This document shows positions 16,886-24,696 of a stretch of DNA of 64,000 bases, piece by piece. The position numbers and the translations under genes are program-made. The stretch spans positions 124,001 to 188,000 of the forward strand of contig JACRCQ010000041.1 in the NCBI GenBank assembly GCA_016218915.1, written 5' to 3'. Numbering within the stretch: the first letter of the stretch is position 1; the number at the start of each line of letters is the position of its first letter. The notes beneath the pieces are model-generated. The model was not told the origin of the DNA. It did no database searches and worked only from the letters and a program-made list of their open reading frames with translations. This stretch comes from Deltaproteobacteria bacterium (GTDB lineage Bacteria > Myxococcota_A > Polyangia > Polyangiales > Polyangiaceae).

Positions 16886-18175
16886 CTACTTGGGCGTCTC
16901 CACCGGCGTGGTGGTGGTGCCATTGGCAGGCTCGACCGAGAAGGTGAAGTTGTCGATCAGCACCGTGGAGTCGAGGATCTCGTCGCCCGAGTCCCAGATC
17001 GCGAAGCGCAGCTTGATCGTGGAGCCCGGCGTCACAGGCGCCATGGTCTGCAGCCACCCTGTGGCAGCGTGAGGCCCGCCCCATCCCGATTCGTCAAAGC
17101 CCGTGTTGCCCAGCAGCCCGGTGCCGAGCGGACAAGCGAAGTTCTTGTTGCCCGCGTTCTGCTTCTCGCAGACCTGCAGCATGCTGTTGTTGACGCTGAT
17201 CGGGTTGGTGTCCTGGTCGAACGAGATGTTGCCGTCGTTGGAACCCTGCGGCTTGGGCTCCATCAGGGTCACGAAGAAGTCGTTGAACTGGCTGCAGATG
17301 AACTCCGGGAACTCGTAGGTGTAGAAGTTGAGGTTGAACTTGAACGACTTGGCATTGGTCGGCACCCGGATCTCGACCTCGAGCGCAGCCGGATCGTTCG
17401 GGTCGCCAGTGGTGACTCCAGGGCACGCCGGTGTGTCCATGTTCGGGATCGGCTTGCCGCAATCGGTGCCCGTGGATGCGCCGCTCGGCGACTCGAAGCC
17501 GGGTTGTCCGGGAGCGCGCGCAGTGCCTGACGACAGCACGAGCATGACCTTGCCCTGCTGGACATTGGCTGCGCCGAACCCGGGAACGAGCCCATGGGAG
17601 ATGTCGGCCATACCAGGCGCCCCGTCGGCCTTGACGTACTTCGCCGACAGCACACCCCAGGTCTTGTTGGCGCCCGTCGCGTTCGGATCCGCGGTGCGAC
17701 AAAGGCCGATCGCCTTCGCACCATTCATCGCGTCGCCGTCCGCGATCTGCAGCCCGTCGTCGCACTCCCACGTATCGCCGCCCGGCTTGCCGTCGCAGTT
17801 CGAATCCACCGGTGGGCCACCATCCGCCGTCGGAGCGCCGTCGTCGAACGCGCCCGGATTGACGTTGGGATCGCAGTCGTTGCAGTCGCCGTCCTTGAAG
17901 GAGAATCCGTCTCCGTCGTGGTCGGTCGAGTCCGCGTACGTGCACCCTGCAGGACTGGTCCCGTCACCGTTCGGGTTTGCGTCGAGCAGGAGACCGCCGC
18001 CGCCGCCGCCCGATCCGCCGATCAGGGGTTGGGTTCCGCCGGTTCCGCCACCGCCGCCGCCGGCTCCCCCTTTGGAGGGTCCGTTAAAGACCGGATCTCC
18101 GGATGATGCGGAACAGGCCACGATGGCCGCAAGGCCCGCCAGGGCGCAAAGCTTGTAGAACGTAAGCGTTCGCAT
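16886..18175 (-). CDS. Lipoprotein with choice-of-anchor-L domain
   Basis: GGAGG at 18183-18187 is followed after 5 bases by the ATG at 18175; the in-frame GTG at 18181 overlaps that ribosome site and is unlikely. Signal peptide MRTLTFYKLCALAGLAAIVAC with lipid Cys, a poly-Gly spacer, then an Asp-rich metal-binding-like stretch (DHDGDGFSFKDGDCNDCDPN). From about 170 onward the domain contains LVLSSGTAR, ALEVEIRVPTNAKSFKFN and YTYEFPEFICSQFNDFF, the hallmark of the choice-of-anchor-L family of secreted and anchored proteins, and closes with a lectin-like strand set (LRFAIWDSGDEILDSTVLIDNFTF). Converges with the gene at 15818, 21 bp apart. Surface-displayed binding protein of unknown ligand. 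Confidence 0.85.
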   Translation of the reverse strand: MRTLTFYKLCALAGLAAIVACSASSGDPVFNGPSKGGAGGGGGGTGGTQPLIGGSGGGGGGLLLDANPNGDGTSPAGCTYADSTDHDGDGFSFKDGDCNDCDPNVNPGAFDDGAPTADGGPPVDSNCDGKPGGDTWECDDGLQIADGDAMNGAKAIGLCRTADPNATGANKTWGVLSAKYVKADGAPGMADISHGLVPGFGAANVQQGKVMLVLSSGTARAPGQPGFESPSGASTGTDCGKPIPNMDTPACPGVTTGDPNDPAALEVEIRVPTNAKSFKFNLNFYTYEFPEFICSQFNDFFVTLMEPKPQGSNDGNISFDQDTNPISVNNSMLQVCEKQNAGNKNFACPLGTGLLGNTGFDESGWGGPHAATGWLQTMAPVTPGSTIKLRFAIWDSGDEILDSTVLIDNFTFSVEPANGTTTTPVETPK

Positions 18176-18265
18176 GGTCACCTCCGACGCGGGAATGTGG
18201 TGTTACATCATACCGCGCCGCGCGTGGCTTGTCATGGATGGCACCGGTCCCGACGAGCGCGTCGG

Positions 18266-19306
18266 TCAGAAGGTGCCCTGCAATCCGGCCATTCCTCCGT
18301 GGTTCCCACCTGTGATCACAGGCGTCCACGAGGCTCCCTTTGCAGGCGTGGACTGGGCCGGAGGCTTCGCCGTCAGGTAGAGAATCGCCCCACCCGCAAG
18401 CCCCACGATGCCAACTCCAAAGCCGATGGTGCTGATCAGTCCGGTCGTCTGTGCACTGTCCACCGCTGAGCGACCATCAGGCGTGCATTGACGATCCGGG
18501 CATTCCGAGTCGATCGTGCTCTTCTTGCTCATCGTCAGGATCCCGGTGACCGCACCGACCGCAAGCCCGGCCACGCCAATCCCGCCGACCACCCATGCCA
18601 GGGTGCGATCAGGAGCGGCTGTGGATGCGCCGCCGTCCGCCTTGTCGGGCAACGCTGCGGAACCCACGGTCGCCGGCGTGTCCTTTCCCGCCCACTTCAC
18701 GTCGCCACCCACGGTGACGGTCTGGCCCTTGCTGAGAAGCACGCGACGTTCGATCGCGGGCTGCCCTGGGACTTCGAACGTGACCACGTAGGTTCCGGGG
18801 TCCACCGGAGTGGCGACTCCGTAGGAGAGCGTGTCGATCGGGGTCCCGTTGCGCTTGACCGCCAGACCGGCAGGAGCGCCCGCTGGCACGACGATGGTGA
18901 GCTGCGGCGCAAGTCGGGCGAGAGCCGCGACTTTCTCGAGAGCGATCTGGCGTCGCTCCTGGTGCTTCTTCTGCTGGGCAGGCGCGAGCGTGGTCAACAC
19001 GCGCAGGAACTCGTCATAGTGCCCGAGCGCCGTGGCGATGCGCCCCCAGGCTGCTTCGCATTCCGCGACCGTGAACAGCACGCCGGGCAAGGGGTCGAGC
19101 TTGTAGCTCTCCGCAAGAGCAGGACACGCCTGATCGTAGCGTGCGGCCTGCATGTTCTTGAGCCCCTCGTTGAACAAGGCTTCTGCGCGCGAAGAATCCT
19201 GCGCCATTGCCGGACGAACCAATGCAGCCGATGCGAGCAGAATCCACCCGACCGCCCGACCCAGGGGTGCCCACGCACGGCTGCCTTGCAACATGGCGCG
19301 CATCAT
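18266..19306 (-). CDS. Exported TPR/PEGA-like protein paired with a kinase
   Basis: Same architecture as the protein at 15818: signal peptide ending AMAQ, helices ALFNEGLKNMQAARYDQAC and DPLPGVLFTVAECEAAWG, a PEGA-like segment (GLAVKRNGTPIDTL, VDPGTYVVTFEVPG), linker, then two hydrophobic helices (AWVVGGIGVAGLAVGAV and STIGFGVGIVGLAGGAI) with a CPDRQC loop between them, and the end WTPVITGGNHGGMAGLQGTF. GGAG stands 2 bases before the ATG at 19306 and 5 before the ATG at 19303, so the second Met may be the real start. It lies 51 bp behind the kinase gene at 19358-20902 on the same strand and is probably co-transcribed with it. Confidence 0.87.
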   Translation of the reverse strand: MMRAMLQGSRAWAPLGRAVGWILLASAALVRPAMAQDSSRAEALFNEGLKNMQAARYDQACPALAESYKLDPLPGVLFTVAECEAAWGRIATALGHYDEFLRVLTTLAPAQQKKHQERRQIALEKVAALARLAPQLTIVVPAGAPAGLAVKRNGTPIDTLSYGVATPVDPGTYVVTFEVPGQPAIERRVLLSKGQTVTVGGDVKWAGKDTPATVGSAALPDKADGGASTAAPDRTLAWVVGGIGVAGLAVGAVTGILTMSKKSTIDSECPDRQCTPDGRSAVDSAQTTGLISTIGFGVGIVGLAGGAILYLTAKPPAQSTPAKGASWTPVITGGNHGGMAGLQGTF

Positions 19307-19357
19307 AGCTCCATGATGCCAGAATTCGTTCAGAGATTGGAACGACAGCGCCCTGAG

Positions 19358-20902
19358 CTACTCGCGGGCATAGATGCCGCCGCCGCGCTTGGTCGTCCCG
19401 CCCGCAGTCGAGGTCCCTGAGGTCTTGCCGGTCTTGTTGGTCCCGTTCTTCTTGTCGGTCTGCGAGATCGGGGGAACAGCAGCCGAGGCAGACACCGAAG
19501 CGATGGGAGCGCTGACCGATGCGGAAGGTGTCTCCGGAGCCGTGCTCGCCGTGCCAGGAGCCTCGACTGCGCTTGCAGGCGTGCCGGTCCTCGTCGCTGT
19601 GGAGGAGCCTGCAGTCGTGTCCTTGGAAGGACCGCTGAAGATCTTCCACGAGCCGAGGGACAAGAGCAGCACGACGCCCAGCCCGACCGCACCCCACAGC
19701 GCCATGCGCTTGCGACCTGTGGCGCTGGCCTCAGGAGGGGGCAGCGTGTCGGCCATCCCGGTCATGTAGGACGATTCCAGGTTCGTGCCGCTGGCCTCGG
19801 CTTTGCCCACCTGGACAACCGCAGGCTGGGACGGTTGGTCCGAGGACGCATCCACCCTCTGCGTCAACGTGATCGGAGGCGGAGGCGGATCCGTGACCGG
19901 CGCTCGAACGTCGGTCGACATGCTCTCGATCTCTGCGACGCGCGAAGCTCTCGATGCAAGCGTCTCGCCCGCGATCTTGTCGACCCACTCGGCTACCTCG
20001 CGCTGGGACACGACCGGGATCGTCTTTTCGAACGCCACGACCATCTCGTGGGCTGACGTGAAGCGGTCCTCTGGATCCCGCTCCAGGCCGCGCAGAACCA
20101 CTGCGTCGAGCTCCGGGCTGACCTTCTTGTTGTAGCGGCTCGGCGGATCGAGCTTGGACTCGAGGATCTGGTAGAGCGTCTCCGCATCGTTGGGAGCGTG
20201 GAACAGCTTGCGTCCGGTCAGCGCTTGCCAAAGCACGATCGCGGCGCCCCAGATGTCCGTGCGACGCGTCACCGGGTTGCCGATGATCTGCTCCGGAGAC
20301 ATGTAGGCGATCTTGCCTTTGAGCTGGGCGCCGCGCGTGTTGGCTGCACGCCCCATCGCCTTGGCGATGCCGAAGTCCAGCAGGCGCGGGATGCCATCGA
20401 CCCCGACCAGCACGTTCTGCGGGGAGACGTCGCGGTGCACGATCTCGAGGGGATCGCCGCGGTCGCTGTGCGCCTCGTGTGCTGCGTGAAGCCCCTGGAG
20501 CATGCCAGAGATGAGGTTGCCGATGATCCCGAGCGGCACCGTCTCCTTGCGCTTGTTGGCGAGGTGGATCAGCATCGCGAGCGACTCGCCGTGCACGTAG
20601 TCCATCACCAGGAACAGCTCGCCGGAGCGCGCGACCACATCGAGCGTCTGCACCACGTTCGGGTGGCGGATCCTGGCGGCCAGACGCGCCTCGTCGAGAA
20701 AGCCGGCCGTGAACTCCGGATCCTTCGAGAGGTTCGGGTGCAGCCGCTTGATCGCGACCGTACGCGTGAAGCCCACGGGACCCAGCAGCCTGCCCAGATG
20801 CACCGTGGCCATGCCACCAGCTGCAATCTCATCGTAGACCGCGTAGCGGCCGATGATCTGCGCCGGACGGCGGCTTTCGGGCTTCGAGGCTTGCGTGGAC
20901 AT
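19358..20902 (-). CDS. Transmembrane Ser/Thr protein kinase
   Basis: Kinase domain at about 20-295 with a Gly loop AAGGMATVHLG, Lys52 (TVAIKRL), Glu71 (FLDEARL), HRDVSPQN (156-163, catalytic Asp158), DFG (176-178) and SPE in place of APE (202-204). Just after the domain comes EVAEWVDKIAG...RVAEIES, a helix also present in the kinase at 54022. A Pro/Thr/Gln linker leads to one transmembrane helix (399-418, MALWGAVGLGVVLLLSLGSW) and a Thr/Ser/Ala outside tail ending in a Lys/Gly-rich patch. The TPR/PEGA-like gene follows 51 bp downstream. The predicted role is cytoplasmic phosphorylation in response to an envelope signal; the ligand is unknown. Confidence 0.93.
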   Translation of the reverse strand: MSTQASKPESRRPAQIIGRYAVYDEIAAGGMATVHLGRLLGPVGFTRTVAIKRLHPNLSKDPEFTAGFLDEARLAARIRHPNVVQTLDVVARSGELFLVMDYVHGESLAMLIHLANKRKETVPLGIIGNLISGMLQGLHAAHEAHSDRGDPLEIVHRDVSPQNVLVGVDGIPRLLDFGIAKAMGRAANTRGAQLKGKIAYMSPEQIIGNPVTRRTDIWGAAIVLWQALTGRKLFHAPNDAETLYQILESKLDPPSRYNKKVSPELDAVVLRGLERDPEDRFTSAHEMVVAFEKTIPVVSQREVAEWVDKIAGETLASRASRVAEIESMSTDVRAPVTDPPPPPITLTQRVDASSDQPSQPAVVQVGKAEASGTNLESSYMTGMADTLPPPEASATGRKRMALWGAVGLGVVLLLSLGSWKIFSGPSKDTTAGSSTATRTGTPASAVEAPGTASTAPETPSASVSAPIASVSASAAVPPISQTDKKNGTNKTGKTSGTSTAGGTTKRGGGIYARE

Positions 20903-20983
20903 CCCCGGCGCAGGATAGCACAGTGCGGGCGAAGCGTGGATATCAGGAATGTGCCGAATCGTTGCCAGCGAAGCAACCCTACG

Positions 20984-21607
20984 TCACGCCTCGACTGTTG
21001 CGAGCCAGGCCTGTGCGCCTCCAGGGTGGATGTTCGTCTCGAACAGCGTCGGCTCCAGGCGGACGAGCTTCCAGACCCCACAGAAGGTTGCGCGGAGATC
21101 GGCTTCCGTCAGACGTCGCGGGCCAGTGTCCCCAGGCTGCCGATCGCTGAAGCCAAGCATGTGGTAGAGCCCGCCAGGGCGCAGGACGCGTCGCAGCCCC
21201 TGCAGGAAGAACTCCCGCTCCTGATCGCACAGCGCGTGAAAAAGGCCTGAGTCGATCACGGTGTCGAACTGCATGCCGAGCGACTCGAGCTCGAGCACGT
21301 CGCCCACCAGGAACCGGCTGAACGGCAGCCCGCGCTCGGCTGCCCTGGAGCGCGCACGGCCGATGGCGCCGCTCACGATGTCGATCCCCCAGGTCGGATG
21401 CCCGAGCGAGGCCATGTGCAGCGCGTTGTCGCCTGTCCCGCACCCCACATCGAGCACCGTTCCGCGGATCATGCCCTGCTCGGCCAGGCGCAAGAACGCC
21501 GGCTGCGGCCGCTGGATGTCCCAGGACCCCTGCCGCTCGTAGAGCGCTTCGAACCTCATGCGCGCGTCCTCGCTCAAGGCCTCTCGTCTGCGATCGATCT
21601 CATCCAT
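20984..21607 (-). CDS. Class I SAM-dependent methyltransferase
   Basis: A 207-residue Rossmann-type methyltransferase. Motif I is VLDVGCGTGD (51-60), followed by the acidic end of strand 2 in TWGIDIV (Asp76), VGDVLEL, FDTVIDSGLFHAL and the post-I motif VLRPGGLYHMLGF. The ATG at 21607 opens a helical N-terminal region (MDEIDRRREALSEDARMRF) with the size usual for small-molecule methyltransferases of the thiopurine/tellurite-like kind; the upstream continuation of the frame reads as shadow sequence. The substrate is not identifiable. It is divergent from the gene at 21722 (114 bp between starts). Confidence 0.88.
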   Translation of the reverse strand: MDEIDRRREALSEDARMRFEALYERQGSWDIQRPQPAFLRLAEQGMIRGTVLDVGCGTGDNALHMASLGHPTWGIDIVSGAIGRARSRAAERGLPFSRFLVGDVLELESLGMQFDTVIDSGLFHALCDQEREFFLQGLRRVLRPGGLYHMLGFSDRQPGDTGPRRLTEADLRATFCGVWKLVRLEPTLFETNIHPGGAQAWLATVEA

Positions 21608-21721
21608 GGCAGCGCGTGCCTTACCACAAAAGCAGAGGATCGCCCGCGTCCGGTCCGCGCCCTGCCCTCTGGCCTGCAACGCTTGCTCCCAGCCGCGAAC
21701 CGCGCAACACATGCACCCGCG

Positions 21722-22498
21722 ATGCAGGTTCCCCCCATCCAACGATTGCTGTCCTTGATACGCAGGGAGCTTCGCGCGATCGAGTCCGGGTTGTCGCTGA
21801 CAGGGGAAGACGTCCCCACGGGCAAGGACGTGGTGACGCTCGGTCTGGCGCGCGGGCAGACGCTGTGGGCGAAGCTGGCAGGGGCGCCTCGCAACAAGGA
21901 CGCCCTGCGGGCGCGCATGGATGTGATCGCGCAATCCTTCGCCCACCTTCTCGAGCTCGAAGCAACGCGAGCGCGCTCCAGGCGCAAGAGCCCCATGGCG
22001 AATCTTCGCGTCGCGTTGCGAGCCCTGGCCCGCGCATCCGGTGCCCGCGATGCGCTCGTGCTCGACACGCGATCTCCCATGGTGTGGGGCTCTGCCAGCG
22101 GCATGTCCGGGGAGGTGCTGGGTCGCGCGCGGCTCAGGCTCGTGGGCAGCGACGAGCAGGGCACGGGGACAGGAGCGGAGCGCGCGCAGCAACGACGCAA
22201 GGCGCTTTCGCTCCGTGCGATCGCCGAGGTTCGATCGCTTTCGGAAATCCGCCGTCTGCCGCGGGGCGCAGAGCTGCGCAGGTCGGTGCGCGACGCAGAG
22301 ATCGGCTATCTGGTTCGCTCGTTTGCATCGATCTACCTGCTGCTGGTGGTCTATCCCGGGCCGTTCGACGAGCTGCGCGCCGAGCGTGAAGCAGCGCGCG
22401 CGTTGCAGGTCATCGAGCCTCTCGTGCTCTCGCTGCCTCCGCCCGAGCCCACCGACGGCTCTTCGCAGTCCGCAGTCAGACGGCAACGGCGACCTTGA
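21722..22498 (+). CDS. Hypothetical protein, possibly roadblock/LC7-like
   Basis: A 258-residue protein with no signal peptide. The first ~75 residues are helical and charged. Around 100-125 the sequence ALARASGARDALVLDTRSPM and around 195-240 the hydrophobic strand YLLLVVYPGPF followed by a helix and IEPLVLSLPP resemble the strand-helix pattern of roadblock/LC7 domains (regulators of small GTPases such as MglA), but this is a weak match by eye. The ATG at 21722 has no clear ribosome site; it was chosen because the region further left overlaps the divergent methyltransferase gene. Its C-terminal end is Pro/Ser/Arg-rich and probably disordered. Confidence 0.6.
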   Translation: MQVPPIQRLLSLIRRELRAIESGLSLTGEDVPTGKDVVTLGLARGQTLWAKLAGAPRNKDALRARMDVIAQSFAHLLELEATRARSRRKSPMANLRVALRALARASGARDALVLDTRSPMVWGSASGMSGEVLGRARLRLVGSDEQGTGTGAERAQQRRKALSLRAIAEVRSLSEIRRLPRGAELRRSVRDAEIGYLVRSFASIYLLLVVYPGPFDELRAEREAARALQVIEPLVLSLPPPEPTDGSSQSAVRRQRRP

Positions 22499-22550
22499 GT
22501 CGATCGCGAGCGATTGACGAGCCAACATGGGTCGCATAGCGTGCTCGGCC

Positions 22551-24683
22551 ATGAAATGGGCGTTGCCGGCGCTGGGTGTCGTGCTCCTCGCCCTGCCCGC
22601 GTGCAGGGCCCCATCCGGGTCCGCCGTTGCAACCGAAGTAGCCGTGGGTCCGAGCCATGCCTGCGCGCGCATGGCCGACGGCACCGTACGATGCTGGGGC
22701 GATGCCGAGCGCGGACAGCGCGGGGACGGCGTACTTCTCGGCAGTGCGCCCTGGGAGTTCATCCGCAAGAATCCCATGACCCTGCGCGCGCATCACGGGG
22801 ACCGCGGCAAGCCCAACCAGGTCGTCAACCTCGACGATGCCGAGGAGATCGTCGTGGGCGGAGCTCACAGCTGCGCGCGTCGCAAGAACGGAACCGTCTG
22901 GTGCTGGGGCGCCAACGATGCGCATCAGCTCGCCCAGGAGCTGTCGACCGGCTACCGCATGCGCACCAGCTCGCGCCCCTACCCTGCCGGGATCCCGGGG
23001 CTCTTCGGGGTCGTGCAGCTCACGGCCGGACGGCAGCACAGCTGTGCCCGACGATCGGACGGGACGGTATGGTGTTGGGGCGACGACATGCTGATGCAGA
23101 CGGGCCATGAGGGCGAGGCGCCTGCACCGGTCGCGACCCTTCCCGCAGCGGCGGATGTGCACGCTGCGGGCAATCTGACCTGCGCATTGATCACGGACGG
23201 CACGGTGCGATGCTGGGGGCAGAACACGCTCGGGCAGATCGGCGACGGCACCGCGCGGAGCCAGACCGTGGTGCCGAGGCCGACGCGCGTGGAAGCGGTG
23301 CGTGACGCGGTGGAAGTGTCGGTGGGCACGACGTACGCTTGCGCGCGGTTGAGATCCGGCTCGCTGAAGTGCTGGGGGAGCAGCTACAACGCGCAAGGCA
23401 AGGCCCCGGAGGCGCTGGCCTCGGTCAGCGTGTCGGCCTACGAAGGGAGCGCCTGCTCGCTCGGAATGGACGGATCTGCGTCGTGCTGGAATGGATCGTC
23501 GGACGCGGCCAAGGCTGTTGGGAAGGTCGCTGGCGGCAAGCAGATCGTGGGCGGCAGGGACCATGTCTGCGTGCTGGCCGAAGGCGGCACCGTGCAGTGC
23601 TGGGGCGATTCGCAGGAAGCTTTCACGGTGGAGGGGCTCGGCAAGGCTGTGCAGCTCGCGGCCCATGGCTCGCGATCCTGTGCAGTCTCCGGCGAGGGGA
23701 AGGTGTGGTGCTGGGACGCCAAGAGGAAGCCCGAGCCGGTGGCTGGGATCACGGACGCTACGATGGTGTCCATTGGCAAGAGCCATGGCTGTGCCCGGCG
23801 CAGGAAGGGAACCGTGGTCTGCTGGGGGGACGGCGCCCGCGGGCAGCTCGCAAACGGATCCATGGAACAGGCGCCGCGGCTTGCGCAGGAAGTACCGGGC
23901 TTGCAGGACGTCGAGCAGCTCGCGTCCACGTCGCTGAGCACGTGCGCAAGGCTCAAGGATGCGACCGTACGCTGCTGGGGTGACAACACGGTGGGGCAGC
24001 TTGGCCAGGTGGTCTTCAGCGTCGAAGGTCCGGAGAGCGCGCGCTCTCGCCCTGTGCCGGTGGGGCTCACCGAGAGCGCAACGCAGCTCGCTGGCGGTGC
24101 GGGAGCCATGTGCGCCGTGCTCGCCAGCGGCGCCATCTCCTGCTGGGGCGACAACCCCTCCGGGATCGTGATCCCGGCCGAGACTCTCGAGGCGCAGGAC
24201 AAGAAGCCACCGACCCAGGTGCAAGGGCTGCGCGATGCAGTTCAGATCGAAGTGGCTGCGACGCATGCATGCGCACTGACCCGGGCCGGAAATGTGATGT
24301 GCTGGGGGAGCAACCAGGCAGGACAGATGGGAGACGGCACGCGTGGACGCGGCAACCTGCGTCTGGTGGCCACCGCAGTCCCCAGGCTTGCGAAGTCCAC
24401 GCAGCTGGTGCTGGGCAAGGACATCACCTGCGGACGCAACGCCGACGGCAGGCTCGTGTGCGTGGGCGCAGGAAAGACCGGGCCGTGGGAGGTGCCTGGG
24501 TTGGCCCCTGGGGCCAAGGTTTCTTTGGTGCCACAAGGGCTGCGAGACGACGACGACTTGGGGCAGAAGCCGTCAGGTTGCGCCGTGATGGCCAACGGAT
24601 CCCTGGGGTGCTGGGGCGACTCGGCGCCATGCCGTCCGGGAGACAGCACTCGTTCCGAGAGCCCTGTGCAGGTGCGATGGTGA
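22551..24683 (+). CDS. RCC1-repeat lipoprotein (about 14 blades)
   Basis: The ATG at 22551 gives a typical signal peptide (MKWALPALGVVLLALPAC, lipid Cys at position 18); an in-frame ATG at 22527 would add 8 residues. The rest is an array of RCC1-type blades, each with CAxxxDGxVxCWGxNxxGQxGDG. I count about 14, the last few degenerate (SCWNGSS, VWCWDAK, LVCVGAGK), which fits two seven-bladed propellers in one chain. Each blade has a Cys pair (one at HSCAR, one at CWG), probably disulfides outside the cytoplasm. Such secreted RCC1 proteins are frequent in Myxococcota; partners unknown. The next gene starts 13 bp downstream and is likely in the same operon. Confidence 0.88.
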   Translation: MKWALPALGVVLLALPACRAPSGSAVATEVAVGPSHACARMADGTVRCWGDAERGQRGDGVLLGSAPWEFIRKNPMTLRAHHGDRGKPNQVVNLDDAEEIVVGGAHSCARRKNGTVWCWGANDAHQLAQELSTGYRMRTSSRPYPAGIPGLFGVVQLTAGRQHSCARRSDGTVWCWGDDMLMQTGHEGEAPAPVATLPAAADVHAAGNLTCALITDGTVRCWGQNTLGQIGDGTARSQTVVPRPTRVEAVRDAVEVSVGTTYACARLRSGSLKCWGSSYNAQGKAPEALASVSVSAYEGSACSLGMDGSASCWNGSSDAAKAVGKVAGGKQIVGGRDHVCVLAEGGTVQCWGDSQEAFTVEGLGKAVQLAAHGSRSCAVSGEGKVWCWDAKRKPEPVAGITDATMVSIGKSHGCARRRKGTVVCWGDGARGQLANGSMEQAPRLAQEVPGLQDVEQLASTSLSTCARLKDATVRCWGDNTVGQLGQVVFSVEGPESARSRPVPVGLTESATQLAGGAGAMCAVLASGAISCWGDNPSGIVIPAETLEAQDKKPPTQVQGLRDAVQIEVAATHACALTRAGNVMCWGSNQAGQMGDGTRGRGNLRLVATAVPRLAKSTQLVLGKDITCGRNADGRLVCVGAGKTGPWEVPGLAPGAKVSLVPQGLRDDDDLGQKPSGCAVMANGSLGCWGDSAPCRPGDSTRSESPVQVRW

Positions 24684-24696
24684 CAGGAGCGCGCAC

